From positions 62,001-126,000 of the forward strand of contig CALVEH010000002.1 of the NCBI GenBank assembly GCA_944326545.1: a stretch of DNA of 64,000 nt, read 5' to 3'. The notes beneath the pieces were generated by a model, which was given only the letters and a program-made list of their open reading frames with translations, was not told the DNA's origin and searched no databases. Origin of the DNA: Candidatus Gastranaerophilales bacterium. GTDB taxonomy: Bacteria; Cyanobacteriota; Vampirovibrionia; Gastranaerophilales; Gastranaerophilaceae. Below, piece by piece: positions 26,129-35,159 of the stretch (position 1 is the first letter of the stretch; each line of letters opens with the position of its first letter). A program made the position numbers and the translations under genes.

Positions 26129-27025
26129 CTATATTTGAGAAAAAGTCTTAAAATGGGTTTTTACTGCATTTTTAAGTTCTTCTTTTGAGTATTTCTGAGC
26201 AATAATCTTTGCAGTTTGTAAAACTCTATCAGAAGCACCTTTAGGTATTTCTACTCCATATCTCAATGACAACTCAGAAATACCTTTCAAAAAAGCCTCT
26301 CTGGCAATAACAGAAGCCGCAGCAACAGCGATATCACTTTCTGCCTTGCATCTTTGTTCTAAAATGATATTTTTACCTTTTTTCATAAGAGCATTTTTTA
26401 TAAGTTTTTCATCACCAAACTTATCAGAAAGTGCATAGTCACAGTTTTCTTTTTCTAAAATATTTTCTATCGATCTAGCGTGCCCCCAAGCTAAAAGATG
26501 ATTAAGATTATTCAATTTATAATATAACTCGTTATACTTCAATGGGTTTATTGTTACAACCGAGAAAATGCAATTATTCTTTATAACCGCAGCCAATTTA
26601 TTTATGTTTTTATCATCAATTTTCTTACAATCTTTAATACCTGCCGAAAGCAATATGTCGGCATTTTTTTCATTAACTAAAACAGCTGCAACAACTAAAG
26701 GGCCAAAAAAATCTCCTTTACCTGATTCATCAGTTCCTATGTGACAAATAGGTATATTAATTTCAGGCAAAGTCTTATTTTTATTCGTATTTACAGCAGA
26801 AATATTTTTTGCCCCCATAAGAGCATCAACATCGTTGGCTATGTTTGTTACATCTGAACCTTGAATCAGTAATTTGCCTGTATTATAAAAAGTAGCAGTA
26901 TAAGTTGATGTTTTAGCTCTCCAAGCCGCATTCTGTATTGAAGAAAATACAGCACCATTATTTTCAAAGAATGTTTTTAATTTAGATTCATCTGATTTTG
27001 CAAACTTATTTGAATAACAGTTCAT
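26129..27025 (-). CDS. rnhC: Ribonuclease HIII
   Basis: 298 residues from ATG 27025, with GGAGGAGAT just upstream. The N-terminal 90 residues form the TBP-like substrate-binding domain of RNase HIII, and GTDESGKGDFFGP holds the catalytic DE pair, with further acidic residues in LSDKFGDE and KAESDIAVAAASVIAR. It removes RNA from RNA-DNA hybrids. Lone gene, divergent from the AsmA gene. Confidence 0.92.
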   Translation of the reverse strand: MNCYSNKFAKSDESKLKTFFENNGAVFSSIQNAAWRAKTSTYTATFYNTGKLLIQGSDVTNIANDVDALMGAKNISAVNTNKNKTLPEINIPICHIGTDESGKGDFFGPLVVAAVLVNEKNADILLSAGIKDCKKIDDKNINKLAAVIKNNCIFSVVTINPLKYNELYYKLNNLNHLLAWGHARSIENILEKENCDYALSDKFGDEKLIKNALMKKGKNIILEQRCKAESDIAVAAASVIAREAFLKGISELSLRYGVEIPKGASDRVLQTAKIIAQKYSKEELKNAVKTHFKTFSQI

Positions 27026-27120
27026 ATCTCCTCCAATCAACAACTCTATAAACTATAACACAATAATGACATTACGAAAAAAATGTTATATAATTTCAAA
27101 TGAGCTTGGGAGTCAGGATG

Positions 27121-30100
27121 ATGAAAGTTTTTAAATGGATTTTAGTTGTATTATGCAGTTTTTTGGTTGCATTGTATCTTAGTATTTATCTTGTACTACC
27201 ATATTTTTTAAATCAAAAAGATTACTCAAAAATCATAACTAAAAAAATCAAAGAAAATACAGGACTAATAGTTCTAATACAAGGCTACAAGCTTTCTGTT
27301 TCCCCGACTTTGAACCTAAATATAAAAGCAAAAGAAATACAAGCTCTTTATCCAGACAAAAGACCATTCTTAGATATAAAAAAATCTGATATAAGCATAT
27401 CACCACTATATATATTGAAAAAAGAAATAAGAATTACCCAAATAAAAGCTGATGAACTGCAATTTTCAACAAAATTATTAAAAAATGGAAAATATACACT
27501 TCAAGATTACATTGAAAAAAATGTAAAAAGCCAAACAGCAGACTTTTCTTTTTCTAAAAAGCTGCCTAATATTACTGTACAAAAATACCTAATAAAACTG
27601 ACGGACGAAGAATCCTCACAAAAATTCAAACTTAAAGGAAAATCCTTCAAACTCAAACAAGCACTGGATTTCAAAAATATAAATATAGAAACAGAAGGAG
27701 ATTTGTTCTGCTTCAATAAAAAATATGTACACTACAAAAACAAAATCACAGTTCCGACTGCATTATTAGAAAACAGAAACAAAACTATTTTTGACTTTAT
27801 TCCTGATGAACTATACAAATATGACTTTCAAGCAGATGTAATCTCAGAACTAAAAATACACGAAAAAAACAAAAAATTTGACTATATTTCAGGTAAAACA
27901 GACATAAATAATTTCAAACTAAATCTTGGTTCAAAAAAACTACCACCTAGCTATTTCCACATAATATTTACAAAAAACAATGCAAAACTAATCTCAAAAT
28001 TCTACACAGATATTAAAGAAGCAACAGACATAAACGCCGATATTAAAATATCTAAGCCATACAAAATAAAAATGCAATGCAAATGCCCAAAGGCAGACAT
28101 AACCAATTTGCAAAATATACTTGTACCAGTATTAAATTTATTCAAAATAAAGAACAATCTTTCTGAATTCACAGCAGAAGGGCTTATAAACGCAGATTTT
28201 AAATTACAAACAGACCTAAAAACAATAAACTCTCAAGGCACATTAAAAATAACAAGAGGCAAACTATCTCACAAAAGCATCCCTCTAAAAATTACAGGAA
28301 TCAATGCTGTCGTTGATTTTTCAAACGACTTAATAAATATCAAAAAATCAGATATTCTTGTAAACAATCAACCACTCAAAATAACAGGGAAAGTCGATAA
28401 CAAAGCCTACGGAGATATAAATATATCAGCAGAAAACCTTGATTTAAATCACATAATGAATGCTTTCCCGTTTTTGAAACCTGAAAAAAATCTTATTATA
28501 AAATCAGGAAAAGTTTCTTTTTCAACAAAAATAAAAGGTAAACTAGACAAAATATCACCGGATATAAATGCAATAGTGAAGAACTTTTCTGCTTATGAAA
28601 GCATCTATAAAATAAAGCTTTCCGTTAATGAGGTAATAGTAAACGCAAAAGCAACAAAGGAAAAATATACTGGAATAATCAAACTTAATGATGTTATATG
28701 CAACTCTAAAGCTGTTCCAAATAAATCTAACACAATAAAAGCAAACAATATAACAGCTAAAATTGATAATCAAATAATTGAATTAGCACCATCAAAAATA
28801 GATGCAGGTGATGCAAAACTAACTATATTTGGAACAATTAAGAACTACTTACAATCACCAGAGTCTGATATCACTGCCCAAGGTACAGTTGACACTAATT
28901 TAATAGCAGGTTTTATCCCACAAGATCTAAAATGGAGTAACAAGGGATATCTTCCAATCAAAGCTTTAATAAAAGCAAAAAACAATAACATTAAGTTAAA
29001 TATTAAACTTCTTGCAAACAATAGCAATTACATAACTCCTATACAGGCTAAAAGCTTTTCTAACCAAACAACATTAACCAACATTGACGCAGACATTAAC
29101 GACGAAAACATTACAATAACAGATGTCTCAATGTATTATGCAGGAAAAACAAATAGCCTGCTAAAAGATATAGATAAAACAAAGCTTAAAAAAGCCTTAT
29201 CAGCGCACGGCAAAATAATAAATGCAAAAACAAATCCAACACTGGACAAACTGACCATACAAATACCTGAAACATTAACGCTAAAAATCCCTCAAACAAA
29301 AGACGGGATTACAGAAATAACAGCAAATATAATGGCAAATGGAAATATTTATAAACCAATTTTAAACGGCAAGTTACACATGATAAACACACGTGTACCA
29401 TCACTATTTATTAACGCAGAAAATGCACTTGTTACCCTCAACAATGATAAGATAAATGCTCAAATTAATAACTTAAAAATAAAAGATATGAATTTGTCTG
29501 TAGAATCAAACATTAAAACAGACATTATAAAAACTAACAAAATTGATTACGTGAAAATTTCATCAAATTTCATTGATATGGATTATTTGATGAAAATAAT
29601 GTCGTTATTCAACCCATCAAAATATGCCCCCGGCAATGACTTCCCGTACATAATTGAAGCAGGCGAAATCAACATAAAATCTTTTAAAATGGGCGTTATA
29701 AAAGCACAAAATATAACAGCAAAAATACGCTCAGAAAAAAATCTGCTATATATTAACAAATTGTTTGCAGATGCATTTGGAGGTAAAGCTGCAGGAAGAA
29801 TAACTTACAATTTCCCATATACAAGCATTCACGCAGACTTGCAAGGCAGAGGGATGAGCGCACAACATGCCGCTAATGCTTTTATCCCAGCAGAAAAAGG
29901 TGTATCTGGCATACTGGATTTTGATACATCAATTGATATGATAGGTACCACACAAGAACAGCAGCTTAATACACTAAGAGGTCACGCAGATGTACTTATA
30001 AGAAACGGAAGATTAGGACAACTGGGACGATTTGAACATTTTCTGTATGCCCAAAATTTACTTTCTCAAAAACTTATATATGTAAATCTTAACAGTGCAA

Positions 30101-30720
30101 AACAAGCAATCAGCCCCAAAGATACCGGCTTGATTTCATACCTGAAAGGACAAATTAAATTTAGTGCAGGCTATGCACACATAAACCCAATCTTAACATC
30201 CGGTCCTCAAATGAGTATGTATATAAAAGGCAAAACAAGCCTACTTCATAATGATGTTGATTTAAAAATCTTAGGAAAAATTTCTTCAGATGTATCAAGC
30301 TCAATGGGGCTTCTTGGATCTATGACCATTAAAGATTTTTTGGATAACCATACAAAATATGGACCAGTTATTGCCAATCTGTTTAACTCTTTTAATACGG
30401 AAATACCTGAAATGGATACATCAAAAATTCCACAACTACAACCGGATTATAAATATCAAACAAAGAACTTTCAAGTAATCATCTCAGGAGACCCAAACAG
30501 CGTAAAATCAGTAAGATCATTTACGTGGGTAAACCCACCAGGAACAAAAGAAAAAATTCTCACAGAAAAAATCAAAAAAACACTTAGTGAAACAATACAA
30601 ACAAAACAAGACGACAAAGAGGGAAAAGCACTTCCAATGCCACAAACAGTAACACCGTCGAGACAACAGGTTACAACGACACCAGACTTTTTAGACAAGA
30701 TACCTGACGAGTTTAAATAA
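27121..30720 (+). CDS. AsmA-family protein (large, membrane-anchored)
   Basis: 1199 residues. Start taken as ATG 27121 because GGGAG lies eight bases upstream; ATG 27118 is equally possible and ATG 27100 has no site. Residues 5-30 form an N-terminal anchor. The body is repetitive beta structure, and the C-terminal part (DLQGRGMSAQHAANAF through LNTLRGHADVLIRNGRLG and MYIKGKTSLLHNDVDLKI) matches the AsmA-like C-terminal region. AsmA/TamB/YhdP proteins form bridges that move lipids between inner and outer membrane, so this supports a diderm envelope. It ends in a Gln/Thr/Pro-rich tail. Confidence 0.82.
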   Translation: MKVFKWILVVLCSFLVALYLSIYLVLPYFLNQKDYSKIITKKIKENTGLIVLIQGYKLSVSPTLNLNIKAKEIQALYPDKRPFLDIKKSDISISPLYILKKEIRITQIKADELQFSTKLLKNGKYTLQDYIEKNVKSQTADFSFSKKLPNITVQKYLIKLTDEESSQKFKLKGKSFKLKQALDFKNINIETEGDLFCFNKKYVHYKNKITVPTALLENRNKTIFDFIPDELYKYDFQADVISELKIHEKNKKFDYISGKTDINNFKLNLGSKKLPPSYFHIIFTKNNAKLISKFYTDIKEATDINADIKISKPYKIKMQCKCPKADITNLQNILVPVLNLFKIKNNLSEFTAEGLINADFKLQTDLKTINSQGTLKITRGKLSHKSIPLKITGINAVVDFSNDLINIKKSDILVNNQPLKITGKVDNKAYGDINISAENLDLNHIMNAFPFLKPEKNLIIKSGKVSFSTKIKGKLDKISPDINAIVKNFSAYESIYKIKLSVNEVIVNAKATKEKYTGIIKLNDVICNSKAVPNKSNTIKANNITAKIDNQIIELAPSKIDAGDAKLTIFGTIKNYLQSPESDITAQGTVDTNLIAGFIPQDLKWSNKGYLPIKALIKAKNNNIKLNIKLLANNSNYITPIQAKSFSNQTTLTNIDADINDENITITDVSMYYAGKTNSLLKDIDKTKLKKALSAHGKIINAKTNPTLDKLTIQIPETLTLKIPQTKDGITEITANIMANGNIYKPILNGKLHMINTRVPSLFINAENALVTLNNDKINAQINNLKIKDMNLSVESNIKTDIIKTNKIDYVKISSNFIDMDYLMKIMSLFNPSKYAPGNDFPYIIEAGEINIKSFKMGVIKAQNITAKIRSEKNLLYINKLFADAFGGKAAGRITYNFPYTSIHADLQGRGMSAQHAANAFIPAEKGVSGILDFDTSIDMIGTTQEQQLNTLRGHADVLIRNGRLGQLGRFEHFLYAQNLLSQKLIYVNLNSAKQAISPKDTGLISYLKGQIKFSAGYAHINPILTSGPQMSMYIKGKTSLLHNDVDLKILGKISSDVSSSMGLLGSMTIKDFLDNHTKYGPVIANLFNSFNTEIPEMDTSKIPQLQPDYKYQTKNFQVIISGDPNSVKSVRSFTWVNPPGTKEKILTEKIKKTLSETIQTKQDDKEGKALPMPQTVTPSRQQVTTTPDFLDKIPDEFK

Positions 30721-32289
30721 TTACTCTTGTCTTATTCTACCGTCTTCTTTAATAGTTATAGGTTGACCATTAAATGATTTAATATACTCAACAAGCATTT
30801 GAGTTTCATTCATATCACATTTGTGAATAATTTTTTCAGGACACTTTAACACTTCCAAACCTTCTGTACCACTAGCTACAAAAGTGTTATAAGCTACTTT
30901 AAAGAATTTGTCCGAACTAGGATTTTGAGAATTCAACGCTACTTGAGTTCCGTCTTTTTTAACAAGAACAACATCTTTAACTTTATCATCTTTACCTATA
31001 ACGTATCTAAGCCCACTAACTTGCAAAGCACCAGTTCTATGGAATTTTCTTGTAGCTTGGATAGAATTGTTTAATGCATCAATAATATCCTTTTCGCTTA
31101 ACTTATAAACATTTACATCATTAAAAAATGGCATTAAATCCATTACATCTCGGTCAGTAATAGGTCCTGCTGGCAAACTGCCTCTGATGCCACCCATATT
31201 ATTAAGAACTAAATCAGCGTCAGAATATTTTAAATAAGCATCACTTAAAAAGGCACTTATTGGGCTTTCTTCTAAGACAGTTTCCGGCTTTGATTTAACG
31301 TCTTGAGCAATGGTTCCTATTACTTGAGGTTTACCCAAAGAAAGATCTTCCATCATTTTAACAACTAAGCTTTCAGACTCTTTTTCTAAAGATTTAACTT
31401 CGTTCTTAGCCTTAATAATTCTTCCTTCTTTGTCATAAACCACATCTAGAACGCCGTAAGAATGACCGTTTTTGCCAGCTTGCGTGATAACGACCCATTC
31501 ATTACGAGGTGACTTAAATAAATTTTTCTCTGGCACTATACCATCAAGAGTGTCATGCGAATGCCCATCATGAATAACATCTATACCAGCAACATTCTTT
31601 GCTATATGAACAGATGCATCAATACCTAGGTGAGAAACAAGTTTTATAATATTTACACCTTGTTTTTCAAGTTTTTCAACTTCTTTTCTCAATGCGTCTT
31701 CTGTTTCTTTTAAGTTTAGTATTTTAATATCAGTAGCACCTTCTTGACTTTGAGTGCTGAGTCTTGAGAACAAATCACAAGGGACTAAACCAATATAGCC
31801 TATTTTTCTACCGTTCTCTTCAACAACCATAGAATCAGCTAAACGGCCAGCATCTATATCATCTTTTAAAGAATAACTTGCAATATTTTCAGGATTCTTA
31901 GGTTTCATATTAAGAGCTAAAGTCTTGTATGTTGCATAATCTAACATCTGAGACAAGCCCTTAGCACCTTCACAATCCATATTATGGTTACCAGGCGCTG
32001 AAGCTGTTATATTACACATATTCATCATACGCACAATAGCTTTATTTTTGTCTTTGTTAGCACCTACCCATTCATCACCTGACAAAATAACATCACCCGT
32101 AGGATTTTCTGCTTTAAATTTGTCAGAAACTGTTTTAAATTGTCTAAAAGCTTTTAAATGTCCATGAAAATCATTTGCACATAAAGTCTTTTGTCTAAAC
32201 TCCCCATTATTAGGTTGATTAGAACTTCCATTTGCTCCAAATTTCAGGGGTGAAGTATAAAAACGATTAAAATTATTCCCAATATTCAT
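30721..32289 (-). CDS. 5'-nucleotidase/2',3'-cyclic phosphodiesterase-like metallophosphatase
   Basis: 522 residues. The N-terminal metallophosphoesterase domain has NDFHGHL (D-x-H), LSGDEW, GNHNMD (the family's GNH with Asn where Glu/Asp is usual), SHLGID and DGHSHD. The C-terminal 5'-nucleotidase domain has NNMGGIRGSLPAG and DVMDLMPF. Such enzymes hydrolyse nucleotides in the periplasm or outside, normally after a Sec signal; here the N-terminus has none and instead carries SPLKFGANGSS at residues 13-23. Its stop is directly against that of the AsmA gene. Confidence 0.9.
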   Translation of the reverse strand: MNIGNNFNRFYTSPLKFGANGSSNQPNNGEFRQKTLCANDFHGHLKAFRQFKTVSDKFKAENPTGDVILSGDEWVGANKDKNKAIVRMMNMCNITASAPGNHNMDCEGAKGLSQMLDYATYKTLALNMKPKNPENIASYSLKDDIDAGRLADSMVVEENGRKIGYIGLVPCDLFSRLSTQSQEGATDIKILNLKETEDALRKEVEKLEKQGVNIIKLVSHLGIDASVHIAKNVAGIDVIHDGHSHDTLDGIVPEKNLFKSPRNEWVVITQAGKNGHSYGVLDVVYDKEGRIIKAKNEVKSLEKESESLVVKMMEDLSLGKPQVIGTIAQDVKSKPETVLEESPISAFLSDAYLKYSDADLVLNNMGGIRGSLPAGPITDRDVMDLMPFFNDVNVYKLSEKDIIDALNNSIQATRKFHRTGALQVSGLRYVIGKDDKVKDVVLVKKDGTQVALNSQNPSSDKFFKVAYNTFVASGTEGLEVLKCPEKIIHKCDMNETQMLVEYIKSFNGQPITIKEDGRIRQE

Positions 32290-32446
32290 GAATTAAATTC
32301 CATCACTTATGACACTTTCATAAAACACATAAAACTTAAATATTGCCAAAATGTTAACATTTGTTTACACAAGTAGCAAAATTAGTAAATCCTATAAACA
32401 AAATTGTTTTTATATAAATAAGGTTAGAAATAGGAAGTATTTTTGT

Positions 32447-33658
32447 ATGGTCAACGGTATCTCAAATCAAAATCCACAGTACGCAGCATTTTATAGAGCA
32501 GCAGTAGGTAACGCTGTAGTTAACCAAAATGATGTTACAAATATGGTTAAGTTTTTAAACGGTCAACCTGTTACTGTATTACCTGAACCAACTGTTGGAG
32601 AAACTGTAGTACAAACATTACCTTTTGCAGCAGCAATCGGTGGTGTACAAGGTTTTATGAAATTTAAAGATAACCAATACAGCCTAAAAAATACAATCAA
32701 TTCTATTAAAACAGCTCATCCATATACACAAAGAAGTGAAGCTTTAAAATCAGGCTTAGATAATTTAAGAAAAGAATATGGTGATTTTCTAAAAAAAGGT
32801 GTTACACCAAACACTTCAAGAGCACCATTTGGTATATATAAAGTGCTTGATATCATTCCAGGATACAAACAACTTAGAAGCACAGGCTTTGGTAAAGCAA
32901 TGGGCAAATCAGGCGCAGGTTGGATGATGGTATTCGACGCAGTTGGTAAAACATTAGGCGAAGTTGTTCCAACATTCCAAACACTTGGTTTTTCAGCAGG
33001 TATGAAACAAATTGCAAAATCAGGCACACAAGTTATCGCAGGTGGTGCTGGATGGTTAGCAGGTGACGCACTTGGTACAGCAATTGGTACAGCAATTGGT
33101 ACAGCAATTTGTCCTGGTATTGGTACTGCAATAGGCGGTTTCTTAGGTAAATTCTTAGGTGGTGTTGTTGGTAGCGCTGTAGCAGGTAAAGCAGCAACAG
33201 CTATTACAGGTAAAAGTGAACTTGCTAAAGTACAAGAACAACAAACTGCACAAGTAACACAACAAATTGAAAATGACCCAAATACAAAATTAGCATTAGC
33301 TCAACAAACACTTGCTGCTGCAAACGAAGTTCTAGCACAAGATCCTAATAACCAAGATGCACTTGCAGCAAAAGCTTCAGCAGAAAAAGTTATAGCTGAA
33401 CTTCAAACACAAACACAACAAACTCAAACAATGCCTCAAGATCTAGCTCAATATCCTCAAATGCCAACTCAACAAACTGCATTTGCTCCATTACCAGGAG
33501 TACCAGTAGTACCAGGCTTCAACGGATTCAGCTATGATATGAATGTATACAGAGAAGCAATGTCTAATGCATCAATGCCATTTGCAAATAATTTTCAACC
33601 AGCTCAAATGACAATGACAAATCCATTTAATCAACAACAAAAAACAACTATACAATAA
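32447..33658 (+). CDS. Glycine-zipper hypothetical protein
   Basis: 403 residues from ATG 32447 with AGGAAG upstream (the frame is open further to 32351 without a site). I do not recognise a family. The middle (about residues 195-255) is a strong glycine-zipper stretch, AGWLAGDALGTAIGTAIGTA followed by CPGIGTAIGGFLG, typical of membrane-inserting helices. The N-terminal 190 residues are mixed, and the C-terminal 140 are Gln/Thr/Pro-rich and probably disordered. No signal peptide. It stands alone between its own 5' region and a terminator. Confidence 0.7.
   Translation: MVNGISNQNPQYAAFYRAAVGNAVVNQNDVTNMVKFLNGQPVTVLPEPTVGETVVQTLPFAAAIGGVQGFMKFKDNQYSLKNTINSIKTAHPYTQRSEALKSGLDNLRKEYGDFLKKGVTPNTSRAPFGIYKVLDIIPGYKQLRSTGFGKAMGKSGAGWMMVFDAVGKTLGEVVPTFQTLGFSAGMKQIAKSGTQVIAGGAGWLAGDALGTAIGTAIGTAICPGIGTAIGGFLGKFLGGVVGSAVAGKAATAITGKSELAKVQEQQTAQVTQQIENDPNTKLALAQQTLAAANEVLAQDPNNQDALAAKASAEKVIAELQTQTQQTQTMPQDLAQYPQMPTQQTAFAPLPGVPVVPGFNGFSYDMNVYREAMSNASMPFANNFQPAQMTMTNPFNQQQKTTIQ
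33074..33109 (+). repeat. Three perfect 12-bp tandem repeats coding GTAI
   Basis: GGTACAGCAATT is repeated exactly at 33074-33085, 33086-33097 and 33098-33109, inside the glycine zipper. Copy number changes would stay in frame. Confidence 0.9.
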
Positions 33659-33684
33659 AAACTATAAACTAACCATAAAATAAA

Positions 33685-33715
33685 GCGGTCTGATTAACTC
33701 AAGACCGCATTTTTT
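33685..33715 (+). terminator. Rho-independent terminator
   Basis: GCGGTCT (33685-33691) pairs with AGACCGC (33702-33708), followed by ATTTTTTT. Confidence 0.85.
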
Positions 33716-33780
33716 TATAAACCTTTTCCTTATTCCCATTAGTCCAGTATTGCATCTATTTTTGAATGATTAAAGCTTTT

Positions 33781-33969
33781 TTAGTCTAGTAATGCCTCTA
33801 AGATTGTTGCATTTTTAGCAGCAAGTGTGTTTTCTCTAATTTTATTTCTATGAATATAAGTTCGAAGTGCTTCACGAATTAATTCGCTTCTTGAACGATT
33901 TTCTGTTTCAGCTACTTGATCGATTTCATCTAAAAATTTTTCTGGCATAGAAATAAGTACTCTTGACAT
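33781..33969 (-). CDS. Ribbon-helix-helix (CopG-type) regulator
   Basis: 62 residues. RVLISMPEKFLDEIDQVAE is the RHH strand and first helix; NRSRSELIREALRTYI is the second helix with the usual SRSELIREA. A CCTCCT-complement ribosome site (AGGAGG) lies just before the start. RHH proteins are DNA-binding repressors or antitoxins. No toxin gene is adjacent on either side, so it looks like a stand-alone regulator. Its own upstream region carries four copies of an octamer that could be its operator. Confidence 0.88.
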   Translation of the reverse strand: MSRVLISMPEKFLDEIDQVAETENRSRSELIREALRTYIHRNKIRENTLAAKNATILEALLD

Positions 33970-33986
33970 AAAGTTTCCTCCTGTGT

Positions 33987-34039
33987 TCTCTCGTTTCTCT
34001 CGTGTTTTCTCTCGTTTGTTTCTCTTAAATATCTCTCGT
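33987..34039 (-). promoter_or_regulatory. Four-copy ACGAGAGA operator-like array before the RHH gene
   Basis: On the minus strand ACGAGAGA occurs exactly four times (plus-strand TCTCTCGT at 33987, 33996, 34008 and 34032), with a partial copy near 34021. Spacings are 9, 12 and about 24 bases. They lie between a TATAT-rich likely -10 region and the start codon, where RHH repressors commonly bind their own promoter. Confidence 0.6.
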
Positions 34040-34202
34040 ACTTATATAAACAAATTTCTTCTATAAAAATTGCTTATTTTGTATATAAAAAATATATTCT
34101 TCTTAACATAACTTAATATTTTAAGAAAAAAACAAGATATACAAGGGATACAGACCTAGCCCTAAATAACTGATACTAAAGAGTCATTTTTAGCAAAAAG
34201 GA

Positions 34203-35060
34203 TTAAGAAACAAAACAGTTTGTTGCTGCATGAATATACTCAATAATTTGAGAAAAATATTCTAAAGAAGATGCACCATTTACAATAATATCTGCATCAG
34301 CTTTAGAAGGACGTATATATTTTTCTGCAGCATTACCAACATACTCCCAATGTTTGAGAGCATTTTCATGAGACTGATTACGTTTTGCAGCACGTTCTAA
34401 AAACCACTTTTTCTGGATTTTTCTATCAATATCAATATAAATTTTAACATCAAACAAATCTTTTATATCCTTGTACATCGCAGCCATACCTTCAACAAGG
34501 ATAAACTTTTGAGAAGTTATAGGAATAGACTTAGGAACGCTCACACCTGTACCATTAATCAAATACTCAGGAGCCATTATATCTTCTCCACGCGACAATT
34601 TTGTTAAATCTTCTTTTAGCAAGTCTAACTGAAAACTTTCAGGAGAATCAACGTCATAACCATTATCTCTTAATGCATCAAAAGTGCCATATTTTTTAAT
34701 CAAGTCAGAAATATCGTTAAAATAATTGTCGATACTCAAAAATTCAAGAGGAAATTGGAGTTCAATACTGGTCTTTTTTATTTGCTTGCAGATAGTAGTT
34801 TTACCACTTGCTGATTCACCAGTCACTCCGATTAAAATTCTTTTGCTGGGGTTTTCTATAAGTCTTCTTGAAAATTTAGAAATAAAATTTGGATTAATCT
34901 CTTTGAAAACAGGGTTCTCTTTTTTCTTGTCATTGGATATCACTTGCTTAAACTTGGTCTGCAAATAAAACGCCAAGAATTCTCGACCTGTCTTAGTAGA
35001 AAAATCAGGTTTAATAATTTTATCTTTAGAAGAATGTTCTTTATCAATTAACATTTGCAT
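34203..35060 (-). CDS. Uridine kinase-like P-loop kinase
   Basis: About 285 residues. The kinase core begins near residue 75: Walker A GESASGKTT, LSIDNYFND, the DVDSPESFQLDLL block, LVEGMAA and IDIDRKIQKKWFLERAAKR. This fits the uridine kinase/phosphoribulokinase family, which phosphorylates a nucleoside or sugar phosphate. The N-terminal 70 residues are extra relative to Udk. The start is uncertain: TTG 35081 and ATG 35060 and 35054 are all in frame without a clear ribosome site. Confidence 0.8.
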   Translation of the reverse strand: MQMLIDKEHSSKDKIIKPDFSTKTGREFLAFYLQTKFKQVISNDKKKENPVFKEINPNFISKFSRRLIENPSKRILIGVTGESASGKTTICKQIKKTSIELQFPLEFLSIDNYFNDISDLIKKYGTFDALRDNGYDVDSPESFQLDLLKEDLTKLSRGEDIMAPEYLINGTGVSVPKSIPITSQKFILVEGMAAMYKDIKDLFDVKIYIDIDRKIQKKWFLERAAKRNQSHENALKHWEYVGNAAEKYIRPSKADADIIVNGASSLEYFSQIIEYIHAATNCFVS

Positions 35061-35124
35061 ACAATACCCAATACTTGTCAATAAAAAAAATTGTCAAAAA
35101 AACTCTAAACGTTAATAAATATTA

Positions 35125-35151
35125 AGCGCTTTTTAGAACCTAAAAAGCGCT
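35125..35151 (-). terminator. Hairpin terminator after lysC
   Basis: A perfect 12-bp stem, AGCGCTTTTTAG (35125-35136) and its complement (35140-35151), with a 3-base loop, lies nine bases after the lysC stop. The tail is only moderately T-rich. Confidence 0.6.
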
Positions 35152-35159
35152 CAACAAAA

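Noticed and set aside
33739-33756. A partial copy of the 3' end of the RHH gene, 15 of 18 bases matching 33781-33798
   Set aside because: Too short and in a different frame context to call a duplicated pseudogene; chance or a small slippage event is enough.
33987-34039. The octamer array as a CRISPR
   Set aside because: Repeats are 8 bases and spacers 1-16 bases, far from CRISPR dimensions, and no cas gene is present.
34040-34202. A small RNA or gene in the gap between the RHH gene and the uridine-kinase-like gene
   Set aside because: No convincing start with ribosome site and no terminator-like hairpin was found; only AT-rich sequence.
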